41,143 nt of DNA. It comes from Gammaproteobacteria bacterium (GTDB lineage Bacteria > Pseudomonadota > Gammaproteobacteria > Xanthomonadales > Wenzhouxiangellaceae). The stretch's first letter is position 1. Every line of letters begins with the position of its first letter. The notes beneath the pieces were generated by a model, which searched no databases, was not told the origin of the DNA, and saw nothing but the letters and a program-made list of their open reading frames with translations. This document shows, piece after piece, positions 7,600 through 14,944 of this stretch. The stretch lies in NCBI GenBank assembly GCA_003565625.1, contig PXBD01000013.1, forward strand, positions 1-41,143, read 5' to 3'. The position numbers were made by a program, and so were the translations under genes.

Positions 7600-8419
7600 A
7601 TGATCAACGACCCTCGCATTGCTGGTCTGGCCCGGCTGTTTTCGGCATCGCTACGGCCGCCACCGGGAGCAGGCAGAATCGCGCTGGCGGTGGCTATGGG
7701 CGTGGTCACCCACGCGGTGTTTGCGGTGGCCGTGCTGGCCATGATTGGCGCGATGTTTTTTGGCATGAGCGAGAGCTTCGGCCAGGTGCCATGGCCGTGG
7801 GCGGTGCTGGCCAATGCCGTGCTGATCTTGCAGTTTCCGCTGGCCCACTCGTTTTTCTCACCGGCACCGGCGGACGCTGGCTGACCCGACTGATCCCCGG
7901 TCGGCACGGTAAAACGCTGGCCACGACAACCTATGCGCTGATTGCCTCAATCCAGCTGGCCGCGCTGTTTTTGCTGTGGACACCTTCGGGCATCGTCTGG
8001 TGGCGCGCCGAGGGGCTGTGTTCTGGTTGATCTGTTCGGCCTATGCCGCTTCCTGGCTGTTGCTGATCAAGGCCAGTTTCGACGCCGGTGCCGAAGTGCA
8101 GTCCGGGGCCCTGGGCTGGATGTCGCTGCTGGGCCGGATCAGGCCACGCTTCCCCGACATGCCCACGCTGGGGCTGTTCCGGGTTATCCGCCAGCCGATC
8201 TATGTGGCTTTTGCGCTCACTCTGTGGACGGTGCCGGTGTGGACGCCGGACCAGCTGGCCCTGGCGGTCAGCTACACCATGTACTGCCTGCTCGCTCCGC
8301 GCCTGAAAGAGCGTCGCTTTGCCGCTCGCTATGGAGAACGCTTCGAGCGCTATCGCAACACGGTGCCCTACGTCATACCCAAAGCCCGCCCTGCGCCGGG
8401 ACACTCAGACACGGAGTAA
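7600..8419 (+). pseudogene. Membrane methyltransferase-family protein, broken by two -1 frameshifts
   Basis: The protein is readable only across three frames: 7600 to about 7856, about 7857 to 8012, and about 8013 to 8419. Joined, it gives about 270 residues with five or more hydrophobic helices and the C-terminal block RVIRQPIYVAFALTLW ... RLKERRFAARYGERFERYR. That block is typical of isoprenylcysteine-carboxyl-methyltransferase-like and NnrU-like membrane methyltransferases, whose ending holds the SAM site. Adding one T to the T5 run at 7852-7856, and one G to the G4 run at 8012-8015, restores a continuous frame. Both lesions are single-base losses in homopolymers, so assembly error is as likely as true decay. 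Otherwise the sequence is well preserved. Substrate unknown. Confidence 0.7.
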
Positions 8420-8447
8420 TCTGGGCTCCCACCGGTTGGCGCACACC

Positions 8448-8453
8448 TATACT
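8448..8453 (+). promoter_or_regulatory. -10 box upstream of the S9 peptidase gene
   Basis: TATACT lies 28 bases before ATG 8482, which would give a 5' leader of about 20 bases. A clear -35 at normal spacing is not seen. Confidence 0.35.
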
Positions 8454-8481
8454 GGATGAATTACCGAACCGGATTGTGACC

Positions 8482-10512
8482 ATGACTTCGATCGATCGCT
8501 TATTGGCCGGCGTGTTGCTGTTGGTTGTTGCCGCGGCAGCTGCGGCGGATTCCTCGCGTCCTCTCTTGCCGGAGGATTACTACGATTTCCAGTTTGTCTC
8601 CGACCCGCGCATCTCGCCCAATGGGTCGCAGGTGGCCCTGGTGCGGGCCGTGGTCAGCGAAGACCGGCGCAAGCGCGAATCGGCAATCTGGATGGTGCCT
8701 TTTGATGGCTCCAGCCCGCCGCGAGCCTTCACTTCGGGTACCTCCGATCGCATGCCGCGCTTTTCTCCGGATGGCTCGCGACTGGCATTGGTCCGAACCG
8801 ATCAGGGTCAGGCCCAGCTGTATTTGATGCCGGTGGACGGCGGTGAGGCACGCGCCATCACCGAATTGCGCCAGGGCAGCATCAACGACCACGCCTGGCT
8901 GGCCGATGGCCAGTCGATTCTCCTGACCCTGACGATCGACCCGGCCGTGGAAGACCCGACCGCCGAGCCGGAAGAAGAAGACCAGCCTGAACCGGATTTG
9001 CGGGTCTTTTCTCGCCAGGTCTACAAGACCGAGTCAGCCGGTTATCTGGATGAGCGCCGTCGGACCCTCTGGCGCCTGGAGGTCGATAGCGGTCGCCTCG
9101 AGCGGCTGGCAGCCGATCCGGAATGGAACGTCTACGGCGTCGCAACCTCGCCCCAGGGCACTCGCGTCGCCTTCCATGCCGACTTCAGCGGCAGCGAGCT
9201 GGACGGCGGCTTTCGCCAGGATTTGCAGCTGCTTGAACTGGAGTCCGGGAAGATCCAGACCCTCGAGACCCCAACCGGCCGAGTCGCGGCGCCGGTTTTC
9301 TCCCCCGACGGTGGGCACATTGCCTTTACCCATCAAAGCGAGCGTTATGCACCGGTGACCGTGCAGGTGATTGATCTGGCCACCGGCGAGGTCGAGAAAC
9401 TGCACGATGGCATGCTTTTGAGTGCCACCAGCCTGATCTGGCCGCAAGGCTACGAGCGACCGTTGATCCGGGCTGACTTGCGTGCCAGTCGACCGGTGCT
9501 GGAACTGCAAGAAGACGGTACAACCCACGTACTGGTTGGTGCTGGCGCCAGCGTCCAGGGCATCGATTTCGCTGCCAACGGCAACCGGGTCTGGACAGAA
9601 AGCAGCGAAACCCGTCTCGATGAGGTCTGGGCCCGGCAGGCCGGCGATGACCATCGTCACCGACGCCTGAGCGCGTTCAATGACAAGTTGCTGAGCAATC
9701 GATATACGACCACGCTGACCCGTTTCGTGTTCGAAAGCGACGGCATCGAGCTCGATGGTTTCCTGGTCAAGCCGCTGGGTTTTGCCGCATCTGCCGAAGG
9801 GCAAGGCTGGCCCCTGGTCCTCAATATCAAGGGTGGTCCGGGCGGGATGTGGGGTCATCAGTGGATGCATGAGTTCCAGATGATGGCCGGCGCCGGCTAC
9901 GCGGTGTTGTTCACCAACTATCGGGGTTCGACCGGCTATGGCCGTGATTTCCAGTCGGCCGTGCGGCTTGACTATGGCGGGGTCGATTACCGCGACAACA
10001 TGGCCTTGCTCGATGCTGCCCTGGAGCGATTTGACTGGATAGATCCGCAGCGCCTGTTTGTGACCGGCGGCAGCCATGGCGGTTTCCTGACCAACTGGAT
10101 CATCACCCGAACCGATCGCTTTGCGGCCGCGGTGACCCAGCGCAGCGTATCCAACTGGATATCAGAGGCGGGCACCCAGTCTTTCCCGCCGGCCAGCATG
10201 AACGTCGAGTTTGGCGGTTCACTATGGGACAACTTCGAGTTGTACTGGGACCGCTCGCCGCTGCAGTTTGCCGACCGGGTCACTACACCAACCCTGATCA
10301 TCCACAGCACGGATGATCGCATCACCCCCATCGGTCAGGGACAAGAGTGGTTCTTTGCGTTGCTCAACAATAACGTGGACACCGAACTGGCGATGTTTGA
10401 AGGCGAGGGGCACGGTTTGTCCCGCGGCGGCACGCCGGTCAACCTGGTCAAGCGCCTGGAGTTGATCCTGGAATGGTTTGAGCGCTCCAGCCCGGAAGGT
10501 GTCGAGAACTGA
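8482..10512 (+). CDS. S9 family prolyl oligopeptidase-type peptidase (S9C/acylaminoacyl-peptidase-like), secreted
   Basis: Serine peptidase of 676 residues. A signal peptide (DRLLAGVLLLVVAAAAAADS) sends it to the periplasm. A WD40/beta-propeller domain covers about residues 30-400, with repeats of the type PRFSPDGSRLALVR and APVFSPDGGHIAFTH. The alpha/beta hydrolase domain follows from about residue 410: NIKGGPGGMWG (oxyanion region), NYRGSTGYG, nucleophile S531 in GGSHGGF, probable D612 in HSTDDRITP and H644 in EGHGLSRGG. The triad is complete. Such enzymes trim oligopeptides, and many copies occur in protein-degrading marine bacteria. Start ATG 8482 is chosen because the hydrophobic signal begins there; the frame stays open upstream over the broken methyltransferase gene. 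Exact specificity cannot be read. Confidence 0.93.
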   Translation: MTSIDRLLAGVLLLVVAAAAAADSSRPLLPEDYYDFQFVSDPRISPNGSQVALVRAVVSEDRRKRESAIWMVPFDGSSPPRAFTSGTSDRMPRFSPDGSRLALVRTDQGQAQLYLMPVDGGEARAITELRQGSINDHAWLADGQSILLTLTIDPAVEDPTAEPEEEDQPEPDLRVFSRQVYKTESAGYLDERRRTLWRLEVDSGRLERLAADPEWNVYGVATSPQGTRVAFHADFSGSELDGGFRQDLQLLELESGKIQTLETPTGRVAAPVFSPDGGHIAFTHQSERYAPVTVQVIDLATGEVEKLHDGMLLSATSLIWPQGYERPLIRADLRASRPVLELQEDGTTHVLVGAGASVQGIDFAANGNRVWTESSETRLDEVWARQAGDDHRHRRLSAFNDKLLSNRYTTTLTRFVFESDGIELDGFLVKPLGFAASAEGQGWPLVLNIKGGPGGMWGHQWMHEFQMMAGAGYAVLFTNYRGSTGYGRDFQSAVRLDYGGVDYRDNMALLDAALERFDWIDPQRLFVTGGSHGGFLTNWIITRTDRFAAAVTQRSVSNWISEAGTQSFPPASMNVEFGGSLWDNFELYWDRSPLQFADRVTTPTLIIHSTDDRITPIGQGQEWFFALLNNNVDTELAMFEGEGHGLSRGGTPVNLVKRLELILEWFERSSPEGVEN

Positions 10513-10601
10513 CTGGAACTGTGCTGAATATTTCATTGTTTTGGGTTGCATTCTTCTGAGGTTTCGGTAGTCTTCTTCACGGACTGACTGAAATTGAGAT
10601 T

Positions 10602-12641
10602 GTGATCACAGTGCAGACCAAAGGTCTTGTTTGGTTTTTTGCCCGCTGTCTTGCCGGCGGGCTGTGCGCTGTTTTGCTGGGGTTTGGGGCTGCAGCGCTT
10701 GCCGAAGATCAGTCTTCGGGGCAGCGCGCGTCAGCAGCAGCCGGCCTTGTGGCTGCTGCCGAGGCAGATTCGCCAATATCTCGGCAGGAACTGGAGCGCC
10801 TGGTTGCGCAGGCCAGTCGCGAAGCCATTGAGCAGCGGGAACGCCGAATCCTGCTGCAGCGCTGGCTGCTGGTTGGAGCGCTGCTCGTGATCATGGGCTT
10901 TGCCCTGGCCTACTGGAGCCGTGCCCGCGTGCTGAAAGAACTGGAGCGTGCGTATTTCGAAGCCCGCAAGCTGAAAATCGCCGTTGACCAGAGCCCGGCC
11001 AGTATCGTCATCACCGACTGCGATGGCACCATTGAATACGTCAACCAGACCTGCATCCGAAAGACCGGGTACAGCCGGGAAGAACTGGTCGGGCAGAACC
11101 CCAGGACGATGCAGTCGGGCAGTACGCCCAAAGAGGTCTACACCGATCTGTGGGCGACGATCAAGGCCGGCCGGACCTGGCAGGGCCGCCTGGTCAACCG
11201 CCGCAAGGACGGCAGCGAGTTCGTGGAGTGGGTGTTGATCAACCCGGTGCTTGACGAGACCGATCAGCCCATCCGGTTCATAGCGGTCAAGGAAGACATC
11301 ACCGAGCGTGAGGAGCTTGATGAGCGCCTGCAGTCGCTGGAACGCTTCGATGCCTTGACCGGTCTGGCCAATCGCTTTGCCTTTTTCGAGGTCCTGGAGG
11401 AACGACTTGGCCAGGTCTCTCCCGGCCAGAGCCGCCAGCCATTGGCGCTGATCAACATTGACCGCTTCCATGCCTTCAACACGGTTCACGGCCATGAAAC
11501 CGGAGATCGTCTGCTGCGGCACATGGCGCGGCGGCTGGCCGAGCAGGCGCCGGAAGATGCTGTTGTCGCCCGGCTCGGCCCGGACGAGTTTGCGGTGTTG
11601 CCGCCCATGGAGGCTGCTGGTGACAGCACCGTGATCGGTCGCCAGGAGTTGATTTGGATTCAGCGCATCCAGCGCGCTCTGCGCGAGGGGTTTGTGCTGG
11701 ACTCGCGCACGCTCGCAACCAGTGCGTCCATCGGTATTGCGTTTTGTGATCGCAGGTGCTCGGAGCTCGAGCGATGCCGCCCGGGAGAGTTCATGCGCAT
11801 GGCCGACTCCGCCCTGCGCGAGGCCAAGGCCAGGGGCGGCGGGCAGATCGCCTTTTTTGACGCCGAAGCCTCGGTGCAGGCCCGCGAGGCGCTTCGCCTG
11901 GAGCAGGATCTGGCCGAGGCAATCGAGCGCGATGAGTTGCATCTGGCCCTGCAGGCCCAGGTGCGGCCCGATGGCGGGCTGGTTGGCGCCGAAGTCTTGC
12001 TGCGCTGGCGTCACGGTACCCTTGGTGATATTCCACCGGCCCGATTCATCCCGTTGGCAGAGGACAGCGGCCAGATCATTCCAGTCGGCTTCTGGGTGCT
12101 GCAGCAGGCGCTGGGCGTGCTGGAATGCCTGCAGAAAAAAAAACCGGCGCTGACGTTGAGCGTCAACATCAGCGCGATGCAAATTCGTCGTACGGATTTT
12201 GTTGCCGGCGTAGAGCGCCTGCTCAGGCAGGCCGACGTTCAGCCCTCTGGATTGATTCTGGAAATCACCGAGAGTGTGTTCATGGAAGATCCTGAGCTGG
12301 CCCGGGTCCGGCTCGAGGCGCTTCGAGCACTGGGGGTGGGTATATCCATCGATGATTTCGGAACCGGTTATTCGTCGCTGTCTTACCTCAAGCGCCTGCC
12401 GGTCACCGAGTTGAAGATCGATCAGTCGTTCATTTCAGGGCTGCCGGACGATGCGGCTGATGCGGCACTTGTCAACATCATTATCGCCGCAGCCGGGCAG
12501 CTGCGGCTGCAGGTCGTGGCCGAGGGGATCGAGACCGCCGATCAGGCTCGATATTTCGAAAGGCATGCCGATGTTGCCCTGCAAGGCTATTTCTACAACC
12601 GCCCCCAGCCCGTCGCGGAATGGCGCAAGCAGTGGCTGTAA
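10602..12641 (+). CDS. Membrane PAS-GGDEF-EAL cyclic-di-GMP protein
   Basis: A 679-residue protein starting at GTG 10602. A signal-like or membrane segment lies at residues 9-34, a periplasmic stretch with a short helix follows, and a transmembrane helix lies near residues 88-106 (WLLVGALLVIMGFALAYW). A PAS domain lies at about 120-240 (DCDGTIEYVNQTCIRKTGYS). The GGDEF domain (about 245-415) carries GPDEF at 326-330 instead of GGDEF, so cyclase activity is probably lost. The EAL domain (about 425-675) keeps E464 (as EVL), the NISAMQ Asn, EITES, DDFGTGYSSL (D584, D585), LKIDQSFI, EGIET and QGYFYNRP, so it should hydrolyse c-di-GMP. It likely acts as a sensory phosphodiesterase with the degenerate GGDEF as a regulatory GTP site. 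It stands alone, convergent with the methyltransferase gene. Confidence 0.93.
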   Translation: MITVQTKGLVWFFARCLAGGLCAVLLGFGAAALAEDQSSGQRASAAAGLVAAAEADSPISRQELERLVAQASREAIEQRERRILLQRWLLVGALLVIMGFALAYWSRARVLKELERAYFEARKLKIAVDQSPASIVITDCDGTIEYVNQTCIRKTGYSREELVGQNPRTMQSGSTPKEVYTDLWATIKAGRTWQGRLVNRRKDGSEFVEWVLINPVLDETDQPIRFIAVKEDITEREELDERLQSLERFDALTGLANRFAFFEVLEERLGQVSPGQSRQPLALINIDRFHAFNTVHGHETGDRLLRHMARRLAEQAPEDAVVARLGPDEFAVLPPMEAAGDSTVIGRQELIWIQRIQRALREGFVLDSRTLATSASIGIAFCDRRCSELERCRPGEFMRMADSALREAKARGGGQIAFFDAEASVQAREALRLEQDLAEAIERDELHLALQAQVRPDGGLVGAEVLLRWRHGTLGDIPPARFIPLAEDSGQIIPVGFWVLQQALGVLECLQKKKPALTLSVNISAMQIRRTDFVAGVERLLRQADVQPSGLILEITESVFMEDPELARVRLEALRALGVGISIDDFGTGYSSLSYLKRLPVTELKIDQSFISGLPDDAADAALVNIIIAAAGQLRLQVVAEGIETADQARYFERHADVALQGYFYNRPQPVAEWRKQWL

Positions 12642-12656
12642 CCCGTCCGGAAAAGA

Positions 12657-13262
12657 TCAGTTTTTCTGAAATGTAGCCATTTGGGTGGGCGAGCCGAACT
12701 CGATATCCCCCTCGCCAATCCCGCGAAAGCCCACGCGGTAGCCATGCCGTCCGGCGACGCCGCGGCACCATTTCCGAAAGCGCGCCCGCGGCCATTCGAA
12801 GCGATGGTCCGGGTCGCGCTTTTCGCCCGGGGCCATACCGAGGACGGTGTTGTACTCGCCGTTGGGTGTGGTCAGGATGACGCAGTCGAGGCGATAGGCC
12901 TTGAACACGGTCTGCTCCATGCGCGAGAGATCGCGCGGGTCGAGGTGCTCGATGGTTTCGACCAGGGCCGCGGCCTGGTAACCGCTGCAGCTCGGATGCG
13001 GTTCGGTCCACGAGCCGTGGAGCAGTTGGACGCGCCCGTTGGACCTGCCATGGGCTGAAAGCACTTCGCTGCGCACCACTTGCAGTGCCGTGGCCGAGGC
13101 ATCCATGGCCAGGATGCGCTCGAATTGTGGCGCGGCCAGCAGCAGGCTCAGTAGTGCGCCGGAACCACAGCCCAGATCCATGACGCGTGATGCGCCGCTG
13201 GCAAGCAGCGCATCGCGGACCGTTTCCAGGCGCTGCTGGTGCAAGGCCGTCAGCATGGTCAT
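12657..13262 (-). CDS. Stand-alone Hen1-like RNA 2'-O-methyltransferase domain protein
   Basis: A 201-residue SAM methyltransferase. Motif I is VMDLGCGSG (residues 28-35). The ETIEHL motif gives E102, E105 and H106, and DHRFEW gives H153. This ExxEH...H set matches the metal-binding residues of Hen1, which methylates the 2'-OH at RNA 3' ends. ILTTPNGEYN is also typical of Hen1. Bacterial Hen1 usually carries an N-terminal ligase-like domain and sits beside Pnkp in an RNA repair operon; here both are absent. ATG 13262 is chosen as start, 14 bases after the flavoprotein stop, so the two are likely co-transcribed. No Shine-Dalgarno is seen. RNA-end methylation is inferred from the motifs; a small-molecule or other RNA substrate is possible. 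Confidence 0.78.
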   Translation of the reverse strand: MTMLTALHQQRLETVRDALLASGASRVMDLGCGSGALLSLLLAAPQFERILAMDASATALQVVRSEVLSAHGRSNGRVQLLHGSWTEPHPSCSGYQAAALVETIEHLDPRDLSRMEQTVFKAYRLDCVILTTPNGEYNTVLGMAPGEKRDPDHRFEWPRARFRKWCRGVAGRHGYRVGFRGIGEGDIEFGSPTQMATFQKN

Positions 13263-13276
13263 GGTGCTATGCCGTT

Positions 13277-14824
13277 TTACCCACCGTATGTATTCAGGAC
13301 GGCGATGGCGGCATTGCGCCCGGGAATGCCGCTGACTGCTCCGCCGCGTCGGGCCGACGACCCGCAGATCCACTCGTTGGCTTGTCCGGTTTCCACGCCG
13401 TAGCCGCCGACTTCGGCTTCATCTTCGGCAAAAAACCAGGACAGCCCCTTGTGGAAAATGTTGCCGCGTGGCAGCCCGAGTTCTGCTTCCAGGTCGACCG
13501 GGCTTTTTGCTTCCAGGCACGGCCCGCCCCGGCGGTCCAGGGCCAGGCAGGTTTCCAGCGGGGTGTCCAGGTAACGGTTCAGCCCCTTGAGCACGTTGGC
13601 CACCACGGTTTGCTTGGCGCCCACGTTGTCGTCGACAAACAAGCCGTACGACAGATCCAGGCCGAAATAGGTCAGCGTGTGATAGCCCTCGTGGCGCAGT
13701 CCGGCGGAGAGAATGCTCGGGTCGGTGAGGGTATGGCAGTAGATTTCGCCGGCCGGCGTGTCGGGGAGCTGGCCGCGCTGTGCACTCTGCCAGGCGGCTT
13801 CGAGCTGGGCGTAGCCTTCATCGATGTGCAGGGTGCCGGCAAAGGCCTGTTCGGGCGTGACCTGCGGGTCAAGGGGTTGTGGAAGACGCTGCAACAGCAT
13901 GTTGATCTTGAACGATGTGCCTTCGTCGACGCCGGACGGGTCGGGCTGGCGGCGAGACGGCGGGGTGGCGTTCCAGAGCAGGTGCCTGGTGGTAATGTCC
14001 TGCTCGGTTTCGTCCTGCCGGAACCACACGCGATGGCCGCCGGGCTCGGCTTCGGTGTCGACCACTTCGGCGTTGAGTTGCCATTGCGCGCCGGCCTGTC
14101 GAGCGCATTCGCCCAGCTGCCGGGTCAGCTCGCCCATGCCGCCCTCGGGCACGCGCCAGTCGCCGGTCCGGTTGCCGATGACGTGGTACAGAAAGGTCCG
14201 GTTCTGGAGCAGGGAAGCGTCATGGGCACCGGCATTGGCGCCGATCTTGGCGTCGGTCAACACGATGCCGCGCAGCAGATCGCTGGCCAGGTGGGTTTCG
14301 ATCAACTCGCCGATCGGCCGTTCGACAAACTCCTGCCACAACTCTGGCCGGCCGGCGTCGCGAAAGATCTGCTCCCATTCGGACCGGGATTTCAGCGGCT
14401 CGAGCAGGCTATCCCAGACGATCTCGGCAACGGCTCGCTGCTTTTCCATCAGCGCCTGGTAGCCACGCCACTCGCCGGGGGCGAGCGCGCTGATCTGGCG
14501 CCGGCTGCGTTCGGGGTCTTCGTTGCTGATCAACAAGCCCTGGCCGTTGCCGTGCGGCGTGTACGAAGCGATCTGGCGGTCGAGCAGGCGCAGGTTCAGG
14601 CCCAGTTCGCGGATCAGGCGGTCGGGAAACAGGCTGACCAGGTAGGAGTAGCGTGAAAGCCGGGCATCAAAGTCCGGGAACAGGCGCTGCGAGACGCTGG
14701 CTCCACCCAGGGCTTGGTTCTTTTCCAGAATCAGCACGCGCTTGCCGGCGCGGGCCAGGTAGCAGGCAGCAACCAGTCCGTTATGACCGCCGCCGACGAT
14801 GACGGCATCGTATCGGGTGCTCAT
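13277..14824 (-). CDS. FAD-dependent oxidoreductase, PYROXD2/phytoene-desaturase-like
   Basis: A 515-residue flavoprotein. The Rossmann FAD site is at the N-terminus (DAVIVGGGHNGLVAACYLAR, GGGHNG at 11-16), followed by LILEKNQALGGAS. The C-terminus has the matching FAD contact region (WICGSSARRGGAVSGIPG). The architecture and length fit the PYROXD2 branch of the phytoene desaturase/amine oxidase superfamily rather than CrtI itself, since no carotenoid genes lie nearby. Start ATG 14824 was selected because the FAD motif begins at residue 8; the open frame runs more than 1.7 kb further upstream only as the antisense of ptrB. It is divergent from ptrB and precedes the Hen1-like gene by 14 bases. 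Substrate unknown. Confidence 0.9.
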   Translation of the reverse strand: MSTRYDAVIVGGGHNGLVAACYLARAGKRVLILEKNQALGGASVSQRLFPDFDARLSRYSYLVSLFPDRLIRELGLNLRLLDRQIASYTPHGNGQGLLISNEDPERSRRQISALAPGEWRGYQALMEKQRAVAEIVWDSLLEPLKSRSEWEQIFRDAGRPELWQEFVERPIGELIETHLASDLLRGIVLTDAKIGANAGAHDASLLQNRTFLYHVIGNRTGDWRVPEGGMGELTRQLGECARQAGAQWQLNAEVVDTEAEPGGHRVWFRQDETEQDITTRHLLWNATPPSRRQPDPSGVDEGTSFKINMLLQRLPQPLDPQVTPEQAFAGTLHIDEGYAQLEAAWQSAQRGQLPDTPAGEIYCHTLTDPSILSAGLRHEGYHTLTYFGLDLSYGLFVDDNVGAKQTVVANVLKGLNRYLDTPLETCLALDRRGGPCLEAKSPVDLEAELGLPRGNIFHKGLSWFFAEDEAEVGGYGVETGQANEWICGSSARRGGAVSGIPGRNAAIAVLNTYGG

Positions 14825-14880
14825 GCCCGGCAGTAGACCCGATCCTGGGTTTTCTGTCCAGTGTCTTGGCGCCACATCCG

Positions 14881-14886
14881 TATACT
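14881..14886 (+). promoter_or_regulatory. -10 box upstream of ptrB
   Basis: TATACT lies 58 bases before ATG 14945, in the 120-base divergent gap. No strong -35 is seen at 16-18 bases. Confidence 0.3.
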
Positions 14887-14944
14887 GCTCACCCGCATCG
14901 CCAGCCAGCACGCTGGCCGACGTATTCACCCAGCAGAGAAGGCA

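Noticed and set aside
6266-14886. TTGGCG followed by TAxxxT before three peptidase or transglycosylase genes as a shared promoter type
   Set aside because: Spacers of 11, 6 and 9 bases differ too much for one sigma factor, and sigma-54 GG/GC spacing is also wrong.
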